A stretch of DNA of 64,000 nt. It comes from Collinsella aerofaciens (GTDB lineage Bacteria; Actinomycetota; Coriobacteriia; Coriobacteriales; Coriobacteriaceae). A program made the position numbers and the translations under genes. The notes beneath the pieces were generated by a model, which saw only the letters and a program-made list of their open reading frames with translations, ran no database searches and had not been told where the DNA came from. Shown here piece after piece: positions 1 to 7,238 of the stretch (position 1 is its first letter; every line of letters begins with the position of its first letter). The stretch is taken from positions 24,638-88,637 of the forward strand of contig NZ_WQPK01000024.1 of assembly GCF_018785265.1 (NCBI RefSeq), given 5' to 3'.

Positions 1-287
1 GCCCGACCTATGAGTATGCCATGATCGAAGGCGTCAACGATACGAATCCCGAGATGCAGGCACTCTGCGACTTCTGCGAGGGAACGCTGTGCCACGTTAA
101 CCTGATTCAACTTAACGACATCGAGGGCAGCCCGCTCAAGCCGTCGCCGATTCATAAGGTTGAGGATCTTCAGCGTCGTCTTGAGTCCCGTGGCATCGAG
201 ACCACGATTCGTAACTCCCGTGGTAACGATATTGACGCCGCTTGCGGACAGCTGAAACAGCGCTTCAAAGTTCAGAAGAGCGCATAG
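1..287 (+). CDS. rlmN: RlmN 23S rRNA/tRNA adenine-C2 methyltransferase, 3' end only
   Basis: The reading frame is open from the window edge (first full codon at 3) to TAG at 285-287, so only about 94 C-terminal residues are present. They carry the late part of the RlmN/Cfr radical-SAM fold: YAMIEGVND, then HVNLIQLN, then the family C-terminus GNDIDAACGQL. Known role of the family: methylation of C2 of A2503 in 23S rRNA and A37 in some tRNAs. The radical-SAM cysteine cluster lies outside the window. RlmN is preferred over Cfr because it is the universal housekeeping member; the visible part alone cannot fully separate them. A strong hairpin terminator follows 40 bases downstream. Confidence 0.88.
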   Translation, partial: PTYEYAMIEGVNDTNPEMQALCDFCEGTLCHVNLIQLNDIEGSPLKPSPIHKVEDLQRRLESRGIETTIRNSRGNDIDAACGQLKQRFKVQKSA

Positions 288-305
288 GGGAGTCGCACTC
301 CAAAA

Positions 306-321
306 CGTTTCATGTGAAACA
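306..321. promoter_or_regulatory. parS-like site after rlmN (14/16)
   Basis: CGTTTCATGTGAAACA differs from the parS consensus TGTTTCACGTGAAACA at positions 1 and 8. It lies about 2.1 kb from the perfect parS triplet, between rlmN and its terminator. It may be a weaker ParB-binding site. Confidence 0.5.
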
Positions 322-326
322 TCGGA

Positions 327-366
327 CGGCCCCTGTTGCAGGATATGCAACAGGGGCCGTTTCATT
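327..366 (+). terminator. rlmN terminator
   Basis: A perfect 14-bp stem (327-340 with 346-359) closes a 5-nt loop and is followed by a T-rich stretch. It sits 40 bases after the rlmN stop. Confidence 0.8.
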
Positions 367-413
367 TATTGACCTCAATTTTGGACCGCCGCTAGCTTCC
401 CCATTGTTTACGG

Positions 414-453
414 ACAAAATAAGCAGCCCTTGTCTCATGAATCAGACAAGGGC
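414..453 (-). terminator. Terminator of the leftward parAB unit
   Basis: A perfect 10-bp stem (426-435 with 444-453) has an 8-nt loop. Read leftward it is followed by a T-rich run, as expected for the end of the parA-parB-small-protein transcript. Confidence 0.65.
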
Positions 454-485
454 CGCTCAAAATATGCAGGGTAATTGTTAGGTAC

Positions 486-740
486 CTAATAGCCTACATT
501 TTCCCATTGGTTGCTAACCCAACCTTGATTAATCTTAGGATTTTTTGTTACCTGAGCAGTGCGCATGGCAACATCTTCTGTCATAACATCCATTTTCTTC
601 TTGGAAGTATCGACAATATCTTGCGCACCACGAAGCAAACGACCTCGAAGTTCATCGTCTGTCGCGATCTTATAGCCAGCAAAGGCACCGGCCGCGACAG
701 TCGTCACCAATGCAATCGCAGTTAAAATCTTATTCCTCAT
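486..740 (-). CDS. Small membrane-anchored protein downstream of parB
   Basis: This 84-residue protein is not recognised as a named family. Residues about 4-24 form a hydrophobic segment with small residues (ILTAIALVTTVAAGAFAGY), which looks like a membrane anchor or uncleaved signal. A charged, probably helical tail of about 60 residues follows, as in YtxH-type small proteins. The ATG at 740 is chosen because AAGGAGG lies 5 bases upstream; a start at 758 lacks such a site. The gene overlaps the end of parB by 11 bases, so the two are probably translationally coupled. A leftward terminator follows at 414-453. A link to segregation or envelope is only suggested by position. Confidence 0.65.
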   Translation of the reverse strand: MRNKILTAIALVTTVAAGAFAGYKIATDDELRGRLLRGAQDIVDTSKKKMDVMTEDVAMRTAQVTKNPKINQGWVSNQWENVGY

Positions 741-1635
741 CTTGGCCTCCTTGATCAAACTGAATCATTTCACCAAGAATACGAGAGAGCTCTTCCTCGT
801 CTTTAAACTCAATCTCAATCTTATTCTTTCCACGCGAGCTTTTCACGCGCACGTTGGTATTAAATACCTGACGAAGTACACGCGCAGCCTTTTTAAAAGA
901 CTGAGGCGTTGCAGGCCGCAGCGTCTTAGGTGTCTCTCCGGCAGAAAACAATGGAGCAAGATTTTCTGTCGCTCTTACAGAAAGGCCCTCCGCAACAACC
1001 TTCTCTGCAAGTCGAATTCGAGCATCCTCATAGGGAACTGCAAGAATCGCACGTGCGTGACCAGCAGTAAGTTTACCCTCAAAAATCATCTGCTGAACTA
1101 CTTCGGGGAGATCGAGAAGGCGCAGCGAGTTTGTAATTGCAGAGCGTGACTTGCTTACGGCCTTCGACAACGCCTCCTGGGTCATACCGCTAGCATCGAT
1201 GAGCTGGCGATAGCCCTTAGCCTCTTCGACGGGATTCAGATCAGAACGCTGAAGATTTTCGATAAGAGCAAGAGCCAGCATCTCTTCATCATTAACATCT
1301 TTAATGATGACAGGCAGCTCCTCAAGACCAGCAAGCTTTGACGCCTGGTAACGACGCTCACCAGCGATGATCTCATAGCCGTTTCCATGCTTGCGAACCA
1401 AGAGCGGCTGCAAAACGCCATGTTCTTGGATTGACTCGCTCAACTCGCGAAGTTCAGTTTCATTAAAGTGAATTCGCGGTTGATTAGGGTTGGGAACGAT
1501 ATCCTCAATAGGTAGCTTTGTTTCAGATGCGGCATTTGAAGCAGATGCAGCAGAACCACCGGTCTCATACTCAGCCTCTGAGACCAAAGCATTGAGTCCG
1601 CGTCCCAATCCACCACGTTTCTTTGCACTAGGCAC
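730..1635 (-). CDS. parB: ParB/Spo0J chromosome-partitioning protein
   Basis: ParB is a CTP-dependent DNA clamp that loads at parS and spreads to organise the origin for segregation by ParA and for SMC loading. The 301-residue protein has the usual N-terminal GLGRGLNAL peptide (ParA-contacting region), the CTP-binding motif GERRYQA near residue 97, a central helix-turn-helix region (MTQEALSKAVSKSRSAITN), and a basic C-terminal dimerisation region (KSSRGKNKIEIEF). The start overlaps the end of parA by 8 bases, an operon-type arrangement. Three perfect parS sites lie just upstream of parA. Length and motifs are those of ordinary chromosomal ParB. Confidence 0.96.
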   Translation of the reverse strand: MPSAKKRGGLGRGLNALVSEAEYETGGSAASASNAASETKLPIEDIVPNPNQPRIHFNETELRELSESIQEHGVLQPLLVRKHGNGYEIIAGERRYQASKLAGLEELPVIIKDVNDEEMLALALIENLQRSDLNPVEEAKGYRQLIDASGMTQEALSKAVSKSRSAITNSLRLLDLPEVVQQMIFEGKLTAGHARAILAVPYEDARIRLAEKVVAEGLSVRATENLAPLFSAGETPKTLRPATPQSFKKAARVLRQVFNTNVRVKSSRGKNKIEIEFKDEEELSRILGEMIQFDQGGQDEE

Positions 1636-2428
1636 GCTTGATCACCTCTTTTGCAAGGTTCATATACGCTTTTGCACCCTTATTTTGAGGTGCATAGGTA
1701 ATTACCGGTTCTCCAAAAGACGGAGCTTCAGAGATTTTAACCGTACGGGGAATCAGCGTCTTAAACGCCTTATCACCAAAGTACGATTGAACTTCCTCAA
1801 CAACCTGATTCGACAAAGAAGTACGTGAGTCATACATGGTCATAAGCACGCCATAGGTGTCTAAGCCCTTGTTCAGACGTGATTTGACCATCTTCATTGA
1901 CTCAAGCAGCTTCGTAACGCCCTCGAGTGCGTAATACTCACACTGGATTGGAATCAAAACGCTATCTGCTGCGGTCAAGGCATTGATAGTAAGCAGGCCG
2001 AGCGAAGGAGGACAGTCAATGAAAATAAATTCGAACTCGTCCTGAATCGGCTCAAGCAAATCTTTGAGGCGGGTTTCACGAGCAATTGCGCTTACGAGCT
2101 CAATTTCGGCACCTGCAAGCTGAATCGTAGCTGGAATTACGAATACCTTTTTGCAATTTGTATCAAGAACAAGCGATTCTGCCGGCACATCATTCAACAA
2201 TGCATCATAGATGCAGTGATCAAGGTCTTCTTTTTCAATTCCAAATCCACTGGTACTGTTTCCCTGCGGATCAAAATCGACAATCAGTGTCTTACGACCC
2301 TGCTCACCCAGTGCTGCTGCAAGGTTTACAGCCGTCGTTGACTTACCGACGCCGCCTTTTTGATTGATGATTGCAATGATACGCGTGTCTTTTGCGTTCT
2401 TAGAACGCTTAACGTCGCGAAATCCCAC
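1628..2428 (-). CDS. parA: ParA/Soj chromosome-partitioning ATPase
   Basis: ParA is a Walker-type ATPase that forms ATP-dependent dimers on DNA and drives movement of ParB-parS complexes. The 266-residue protein has the deviant Walker A motif KGGVGKST at residues 24-31, the switch region DFDPQGNSTSGFG and a Walker B-like FIFIDCPPSLGLLT. Translation starts at GTG (2428) with AGGAGG 4 bases upstream. The ~15-residue basic N-terminal tail (KRSKNAKD) is short, unlike plasmid type Ia ParA with an HTH domain. It is first in the parA-parB-small-protein unit, and the parS triplet lies in its upstream region, so ParB binding may also affect its transcription. Confidence 0.96.
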   Translation of the reverse strand: MGFRDVKRSKNAKDTRIIAIINQKGGVGKSTTAVNLAAALGEQGRKTLIVDFDPQGNSTSGFGIEKEDLDHCIYDALLNDVPAESLVLDTNCKKVFVIPATIQLAGAEIELVSAIARETRLKDLLEPIQDEFEFIFIDCPPSLGLLTINALTAADSVLIPIQCEYYALEGVTKLLESMKMVKSRLNKGLDTYGVLMTMYDSRTSLSNQVVEEVQSYFGDKAFKTLIPRTVKISEAPSFGEPVITYAPQNKGAKAYMNLAKEVIKRA

Positions 2429-2467
2429 GGTCCCTCCTGGTGTGTATTAAAGCTGTCAAACGGAGGA

Positions 2468-2483
2468 TGTTTCACGTGAAACA
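2468..2483. promoter_or_regulatory. parS site 1 (perfect 16-mer)
   Basis: TGTTTCACGTGAAACA matches the bacterial parS consensus in all 16 positions. It lies about 40 bases upstream of the parA start. Confidence 0.95.
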
Positions 2484-2506
2484 TTCCGATTCGATATCAA
2501 CCGCCA

Positions 2507-2522
2507 TGTTTCACGTGAAACA
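2507..2522. promoter_or_regulatory. parS site 2 (perfect 16-mer)
   Basis: A second 16/16 match to parS, exactly 39 bp from site 1 centre to centre. Confidence 0.95.
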
Positions 2523-2545
2523 CTGCAAGTTGTTAGTATCCATTA

Positions 2546-2561
2546 TGTTTCACGTGAAACA
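2546..2561. promoter_or_regulatory. parS site 3 (perfect 16-mer)
   Basis: A third 16/16 match to parS, again exactly 39 bp from its neighbour and ending one base before the rsmG stop codon. Confidence 0.95.
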
Positions 2562-2562
2562 T

Positions 2563-3300
2563 CTAGGCAAGCGGATTCTTCTTAGCCATGCCATTTGCAC
2601 GAGGCAATGAAACGGATGCTGGATGACTCTTCTTAAGAACAATGAACTCCCTGTGGCCCAAGCCCTCAGGCAAATCGATTGCGTCATTAAGAAGCAAAGT
2701 GAAGCCGCAAATCTTAGCTGCCGACATGCCGGAAACTAGCTCCTCATCCGAAGGATTACCCTTGGTGATAACAAATAGACCTCCATCCTTGAGGAACGGA
2801 GCCGCATACTCAACAAGAATCGGTAGAGGGGCAAGTGCGCGGGCGGTTACGACAGAAAACTGCTTCTTATGGCTTCGAGCATATTCTTCAAGGCGATCAT
2901 GAATCGCATGAGCATGTTTCAACCCAAGAGCATGAACAAAAGAATTGACGGCATCAACCTTCTTACCAACAGAGTCAATATAAGTAGCTTTACGATGCGT
3001 GGTTATGGTTAACGGAATACCAGGGAAGCCCGCACCAGTCCCCATATCGAGCAAAGCTCCCTCAGAAGCCTTATTGATATAGGGGAGCAAAACAAGTGAG
3101 TCGAGGATATGAAGTACCGCAGTATCTTCTACGTTAAGAATACGGGTGAGATTAGTTGTCTTATTTGTTTCGAGAACCAAATCCAAATGCTGAATACATT
3201 TCCTCAGCTCAACATCAGATACGCTCAAGGAATACTCTTTGCAATAGGAAGTTAGACGAGTCAACATCTCGTCAGCTTGCTGATCAGTAAGTACTAACAA
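2563..3300 (-). CDS. rsmG: RsmG 16S rRNA (guanine-527-N7) methyltransferase
   Basis: RsmG (GidB) methylates N7 of G527 in 16S rRNA; in other bacteria its loss gives low-level streptomycin resistance. The 245-residue product shows the family N-terminal pattern ending in TTNLTRI, the SAM-binding loop LLDMGTGAGFPGIPL, and VTARALAPL later in the methyltransferase fold. The TTG at 3300 is chosen because AAAGGAG lies 6 bases upstream. A longer frame opening with TTG at 3348 would begin in the T-run of the upstream terminator and has no ribosome-binding site. Position beside parAB is the classic arrangement near bacterial origins. Confidence 0.93.
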   Translation of the reverse strand: MLVLTDQQADEMLTRLTSYCKEYSLSVSDVELRKCIQHLDLVLETNKTTNLTRILNVEDTAVLHILDSLVLLPYINKASEGALLDMGTGAGFPGIPLTITTHRKATYIDSVGKKVDAVNSFVHALGLKHAHAIHDRLEEYARSHKKQFSVVTARALAPLPILVEYAAPFLKDGGLFVITKGNPSDEELVSGMSAAKICGFTLLLNDAIDLPEGLGHREFIVLKKSHPASVSLPRANGMAKKNPLA

Positions 3301-3345
3301 CGAAAGCTCCTTTCTGACAAAAATCAGTGTATCGAGAACTTTTGA

Positions 3346-3378
3346 CAAAAAAAGGGGACGTGGAAACCACGTCCCCTT
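3346..3378 (-). terminator. Terminator of the rpmH-to-khpB unit
   Basis: A perfect 12-bp stem (3352-3363 with 3367-3378) has a 3-nt loop and is followed leftward by about eight T residues. It ends the leftward transcript after khpB. Confidence 0.9.
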
Positions 3379-3396
3379 AGCATAAGCTCGAGCAGA

Positions 3397-3966
3397 TTAT
3401 CGAGCAACAATCACCACATGGCGATCAGGGTCAGAACCCTCAGAATGAGTATCGACGGCATCATTGCCACGAAGTGCAATGTGAACCAGTCGACGCTCAT
3501 AGGCATTCATGGGCGGAAGCGAAACACTCTTATGAGTGCGGATGGCACGCTCGGCTGCAGACTGTGCCATGGAGGCAACCTTGTCCTGACGGCGGCTCTT
3601 GTATCCCTCGACGTCCACTACAACCGGATACCTAAAGCCAAGCTTGCGGCTCACCAGCAAAGAGAACATAACCTGAAGGGCATCAAGGGTGCGACCATGA
3701 CGGCCAATGAGAACAGCAAGGTCGGGAGCCGTTACATCCAGAATCAGCTCACCCTCGTCGCCCTCATACTCATCGATAGGAGAGTTGGCGGCATCGAAGT
3801 GCGAAAGGATGGAACGCAGGATGGAAATCGCGACATCGGCAATGGTGTCGAGCTCCTCGTCGGTCAGCTCTTCACCGGCCTTGTAGCGCTGTGCAATCTC
3901 GGGATAATCGCCCGCGACCTGCGGGGCAACCTCCTCAAGCATACCCTCGATGATCTCTTCAGACAT
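3397..3966 (-). CDS. khpB: KhpB/Jag KH-R3H RNA-binding protein
   Basis: KhpB (Jag/EloR) is a cytoplasmic RNA-binding protein that works with KhpA and affects cell elongation and division in Gram-positive bacteria. The 189-residue product has a short acidic N-terminus instead of the full Jag-N domain. A KH domain follows with GRHG (LAVLIGRHGRTLDALQ), then an R3H-like domain with NAYERRLVHIAL and the closing RHVVIV. The ATG at 3966 has GGAG 6 bases upstream and is preferred over the TTG at 3978. It directly follows yidC, the usual yidC-jag pairing. The missing Jag-N domain is common in actinobacterial forms. Confidence 0.9.
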   Translation of the reverse strand: MSEEIIEGMLEEVAPQVAGDYPEIAQRYKAGEELTDEELDTIADVAISILRSILSHFDAANSPIDEYEGDEGELILDVTAPDLAVLIGRHGRTLDALQVMFSLLVSRKLGFRYPVVVDVEGYKSRRQDKVASMAQSAAERAIRTHKSVSLPPMNAYERRLVHIALRGNDAVDTHSEGSDPDRHVVIVAR

Positions 3967-4010
3967 AACGTACTCCAAAAGTTAGGTACCTAAATAAGAT
4001 TGATATCCCG

Positions 4011-4781
4011 CTACTTCTTCTTGTGCGGGCGCGGCTTCTTCTCGCGACGAGTGACCTCAACCTGCAGCGGCGCGTTCTTAAGGCGCTCCTCCTCATCGGC
4101 CTTCGCCTTGTCGATGACCTTCTGCGTCACAAAAATCTGCTGGATAACCTGCCAAGCAGACGAGACGTCGTAGTACAGCAGAACACCAACGGGAAGGCTC
4201 CAGCCCATCCAAAGCATCATGACCGTCATGACAACGGCCATCATACGCATGCTCTGAGCCTGCTGGCCGGTCTGGTTGCGCGACATATAGAGCTGCGGAA
4301 TCAGGGTCAGGACAGCGAACAGGATCAGGCAGACCAGCGCAGGCAGCGCGACCATAAAGCCATCGGCAAAGGAAGCGCTCGGCGTGGTGGTCAGGTCGGG
4401 CAGGATGTTGAAGAACGAGAACGTGCCGTCGTTAAAGTACTGCGGCAGGTTGCGCAGCAATGTAAACAGGGCGAACAGGATAGGCATCTGAATCAGCAGC
4501 GGCAGACAGCCAGCCATGGGGTTGAACTTGTTCTCGCTGTAGAACTTCTGCATCTCCTCGGCCTGACGCTGGGGATCGTCGGCATAGCGCTCCTGGATCT
4601 CGAGCATCTTGGGCTGCAGCACCTGCATGCGAGCCGTCGACTTGGTCGACTTGAGCATGAGCGGCGTCAGCAGCAGACGGATGATGACCACCAGGATGAT
4701 GATGGACAGGCCCCAGTCGACCGCAAAGGTCTGGATGAGCTTGAGCAGCTCGAAAAGGATGTTAACGATCCAATCCCACAT
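4011..4781 (-). CDS. yidC: YidC/Oxa1 membrane protein insertase
   Basis: YidC inserts and folds membrane proteins alone or with SecYEG. The 256-residue protein is the short Gram-positive/Oxa1 form with no large periplasmic domain. It has hydrophobic segments near residues 1-35, 90-110, 140-165 and 185-215, the conserved cytoplasmic hairpin (MQVLQPKMLEIQERY...), and NPMAGCLPLLIQMPILFAL, a hallmark of the family. The C-terminus is strongly basic (REKKPRPHKKK), typical for ribosome contact. An N-terminal lipobox is not evident. It lies in the conserved rpmH-rnpA-yidD-yidC-khpB order. Confidence 0.95.
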   Translation of the reverse strand: MWDWIVNILFELLKLIQTFAVDWGLSIIILVVIIRLLLTPLMLKSTKSTARMQVLQPKMLEIQERYADDPQRQAEEMQKFYSENKFNPMAGCLPLLIQMPILFALFTLLRNLPQYFNDGTFSFFNILPDLTTTPSASFADGFMVALPALVCLILFAVLTLIPQLYMSRNQTGQQAQSMRMMAVVMTVMMLWMGWSLPVGVLLYYDVSSAWQVIQQIFVTQKVIDKAKADEEERLKNAPLQVEVTRREKKPRPHKKK

Positions 4782-4810
4782 GTAAGTTTTCCTCCGATAG
4801 CGAGTGCCCG

Positions 4811-5035
4811 CTAGGGCACAGGGTCATAACCGCCGACGTGCAGGGGATTGCAGCGAGCGATGCGCCTCACGGCAAGCCAGCAGCCTCTCAAAACACCGTG
4901 CTTCTCAATCGCCTGGACGGCGTATTGCGAGCACGTTGGGTAATAAATGCAGGCGTCAGGCAATAAGGGCGAAATAACCTGTTGATATATGCGAATAGGA
5001 GCGATGGCAACACGTCGCAAAACGTGATTGCTCAT
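4811..5035 (-). CDS. yidD: YidD membrane protein insertion efficiency factor
   Basis: YidD is a small inner-face membrane protein that helps YidC-dependent insertion. The 74 residues include the family core [20 protein letters not shown] followed by [15 protein letters not shown] and a closing HVGGYDPVP. The start codon overlaps the rnpA stop by 4 bases (ATGA), which indicates translational coupling. Confidence 0.95.
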   Translation of the reverse strand: MSNHVLRRVAIAPIRIYQQVISPLLPDACIYYPTCSQYAVQAIEKHGVLRGCWLAVRRIARCNPLHVGGYDPVP

Positions 5036-5370
5036 CGCTCCTCCCCGGCAACGCCGGCGCGCTTCATAAGCGAACGCAACGCCTTGTCCATCTCCTGCGG
5101 CGAGGAAACCCTCGTCTTGGGAGTTGCGAACAAGATGATGTCATAACCCGCAACGGGAAATCCGCAGCTGCGGGCGGCCTCGCGCATCACACGCTTGGAT
5201 CGGTTGCGCACGACGGCACAACCGAGTCGCTTAGCACCAACGAAGGCGACCCTTCCGGAGTCGCCTTCGCCAACCGATTCACATATGGTCATTCGAATCA
5301 GAGGGTGATTGAAACGACGCCCCTGACTGAACACATGCTCGAAATCTTGCCGAGACTTAATAGTCTTCAT
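5032..5370 (-). CDS. rnpA: Ribonuclease P protein component
   Basis: RnpA is the protein cofactor of RNase P, which matures tRNA 5' ends. The 112-residue basic protein shows the family signature around residues 57-67 ([13 protein letters not shown], the RNR motif) and the N-terminal [13 protein letters not shown]. It lies directly downstream of rpmH, overlaps yidD by 4 bases, and belongs to the rpmH-led leftward unit. Confidence 0.95.
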   Translation of the reverse strand: MKTIKSRQDFEHVFSQGRRFNHPLIRMTICESVGEGDSGRVAFVGAKRLGCAVVRNRSKRVMREAARSCGFPVAGYDIILFATPKTRVSSPQEMDKALRSLMKRAGVAGEER

Positions 5371-5390
5371 GCGAGATGTGTGTATCGCTG

Positions 5391-5525
5391 CTAGACAGTG
5401 AGACGCTTGCGGCCCTTGGCGCGACGACGGGCGAGCACGGCACGACCACCCTTAGTGGCCATACGGGCACGGAAGCCATGGGTCTTGGCACGCTTACGCT
5501 TATTAGGCTGATACGTACGCTTCAT
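5391..5525 (-). CDS. rpmH: 50S ribosomal protein L34
   Basis: The 44-residue product begins [18 protein letters not shown] and ends GRKRLTV, a complete bacterial L34. The frame is open 20 codons further upstream, but the ATG at 5525 has a strong AGGAGG and gives the conserved L34 N-terminus. It is the first gene of the leftward rpmH-rnpA-yidD-yidC-khpB unit, driven by the promoter at 5598-5627. Confidence 0.97.
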   Translation of the reverse strand: MKRTYQPNKRKRAKTHGFRARMATKGGRAVLARRRAKGRKRLTV

Positions 5526-5597
5526 CTTAAGTTCCTCCTGCTGCATTTCGAGTGTCCGCGGGGACGCGGACGCAGATATAGACACGTGAGCTTGAAG

Positions 5598-5627
5598 ATT
5601 GTAGGGAAATCAATGTTCAAATGTCAA
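5598..5627 (-). promoter_or_regulatory. Promoter of the rpmH operon
   Basis: Read leftward, TTGACA (5627-5622) and TACAAT (5603-5598) are separated by 18 bases, close to the primary sigma-factor consensus. It lies about 75 bases upstream of the rpmH start. Confidence 0.8.
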
Positions 5628-5724
5628 GAAATCAAAGGTAAAAGGTTGCGCAGTTCACACGGTTCCCCCATAAGCCAAGCTCGATTTAGCGGTGCATGGC
5701 AACTTTTCACGATATTTCATCGAG

Positions 5725-5786
5725 TTTTCAACAGGTCATGTTGGCAATGTTGAGAACTTTTCGTCCGTTTTCCAAAGTTTTCAACA
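5725..5786. promoter_or_regulatory. DnaA-box-like cluster upstream of dnaA
   Basis: TTTTCAACA occurs at 5725-5733 and 5778-5786, and its near-inverse TGTTGAGAA at 5748-5756. The core differs from TTATCCACA at two positions. The first and last copies are embedded in an identical 13-mer that also occurs after dnaA. Confidence 0.55.
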
Positions 5787-5870
5787 GGTTTTGAAAAGTT
5801 GTCGAAAGATGAGAAACATTGCACAGTGAGCTACTATTTGTTCGAAACCTTTTGGAAGATTGCGAGCGGC

Positions 5871-7223
5871 ATGTCTGACGACTTTTACACCATGGTCGAT
5901 TCCGGAGACCCGGCACCCGACAACGAGCACATCACCGGCGTGCGCGAAGAGCGTGACGAAGGTGAACAGACGACAACGCAGGCGCCAAAAGCCATGTACG
6001 CCGCGCGCATCGCCGTCTATGACGACATGCTGTCGACACCGCGTGTGATCGTCATTGATCCGCAAGATGTCCGCACGTATTTGGAAGAGACGACCAACAC
6101 CGTCTACCAGTGCATGAAAGAACAAGGTGGCCACATCTCGCTCATGGTCATCCGCGAGATTGTCGAAAACTTTATCCACGCACACTTTGCCGAGCCCATC
6201 ATCTCGATTCTGGACGGCGGAGACACCATCCGCTTTGCTGACCAAGGACCCGGCATCGACGACAAGGAACGTGCTTTCGACTTTGGCGTTACCAGCGCAA
6301 ACAGCAAGATGAAGCGCTATATCCGTGGAACCGGAGCAGGGTTTCCCATGGTGCAGGAGTATTTGGAAAACGCCGGCGGTGCCGTATCCATCGAGGACAA
6401 CATGGGCAACGGCACCGTGGTTACGGTAAGCCTGAACCCTAAACGCGTGCAGGAAATCGAGCGTGCCGGCGGACGCGGCGCTGCCGTGCGGCCCGAGACG
6501 GAGCAGCCCACATATCCCCTGCCGGGAGCTTTTGCGCAGCGGCCCGTGGCAACGCAGCAGATGCAGCCCCCCGTGGGACAGATGCAGCAGCCCGGAATGC
6601 TTCCCACACAAGAACCCCAGGCGGCATCTATGTCGATGCCGCCAAACATGCCAGAGGCCATGCCGCTGGCTGATCAGGATGCAGCAGCAATGCAGCAGGC
6701 GACGGGGGCGCCGGGTGGCCAGCAAATGGGCTATCAGCCGTACCAACGGGGATATCCATATCAGCAGATGCCGCCACTGGGGTATGTCCAGCAGTTCCCG
6801 CAGCAGTACCAGCAGGGATATCAGCAGCCGTACCAGCAGATGCCGCAGCAGCAGTACAACCCTTGGACCCAGCAGATGCCTCCACAGCCTTACCAACAGT
6901 GGCCTCAAAGTTTTCAACAGCAAATGCCGCCGATGCAGAGTTCTCAACAACCAGCAGCTCAAATGATGTATCCTAATGCAGCAAATCAGTATGCGCAGCC
7001 ACAACCGGACGTGTTCGTAAGCGATCGCGGCAACGCCGCGCTGGGCTATCTGGCGCAAAATCAAGCGTGCGGTGCAACCGATCTGGCGAGGACGTTTGGA
7101 AACTCGGCCCCCACTTGGTCACGCACGCTCAATGACTTGGCGCAGGCCGGCTTGGTCATCAAGCATGGCCAGAAATACCATCTGACCGAACTCGGCGCCG
7201 CTCGCGTGCGAGCTCAGAGCTAA
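5871..7223 (+). CDS. GHKL-type ATP-binding protein with Gln/Pro-rich linker and winged helix
   Basis: Not a named gene. A GHKL (histidine-kinase-like) ATPase fold covers residues about 55-195: N-box with E99-N100 (IREIVENFIHAH), D124QGPGID (G1 box), and RGTGAGFPMVQEYL (G2 box). Residues about 225-395 are a Gln/Pro/Met-rich low-complexity linker with many PYQQ- and QMP-like units. The last ~55 residues look like a winged-helix domain (ACGATDLARTFG...WSRTLNDLAQAGLVIKHGQKYHLT). ATG 5871 is preferred: the frame is open from TTG 5799, but that start would sit inside the box cluster and lacks a ribosome-binding site. No histidine phosphoacceptor domain is seen. It ends 15 bases before dnaA, so it may act with or on DnaA expression; that is inference from position. 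Confidence 0.75.
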   Translation: MSDDFYTMVDSGDPAPDNEHITGVREERDEGEQTTTQAPKAMYAARIAVYDDMLSTPRVIVIDPQDVRTYLEETTNTVYQCMKEQGGHISLMVIREIVENFIHAHFAEPIISILDGGDTIRFADQGPGIDDKERAFDFGVTSANSKMKRYIRGTGAGFPMVQEYLENAGGAVSIEDNMGNGTVVTVSLNPKRVQEIERAGGRGAAVRPETEQPTYPLPGAFAQRPVATQQMQPPVGQMQQPGMLPTQEPQAASMSMPPNMPEAMPLADQDAAAMQQATGAPGGQQMGYQPYQRGYPYQQMPPLGYVQQFPQQYQQGYQQPYQQMPQQQYNPWTQQMPPQPYQQWPQSFQQQMPPMQSSQQPAAQMMYPNAANQYAQPQPDVFVSDRGNAALGYLAQNQACGATDLARTFGNSAPTWSRTLNDLAQAGLVIKHGQKYHLTELGAARVRAQS

Positions 7224-7238
7224 AGAACGGGAGAGACA

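Larger units (their letters stand above)
5526..5870. other. rpmH/dnaA-side intergenic region, candidate left part of oriC
   Basis: This 345-bp gene-free stretch is AT-richer than its surroundings. It holds the leftward rpmH promoter, two identical 13-mers GTTTTCAACAGGT (5724-5736 and 5777-5789), a one-mismatch inverse copy of the 9-bp core at 5748-5756, and TTGAAAAGTTGTCGAAA at 5791-5807, which recurs with one change after dnaA. It is read as a cluster of DnaA-box-like sites next to dnaA. No perfect TTATCCACA was seen in it. Confidence 0.6.

Noticed and set aside
5376..5753. Rightward open frame opposite rpmH
   Set aside because: It is antisense to rpmH and covers its promoter; the product is not protein-like.
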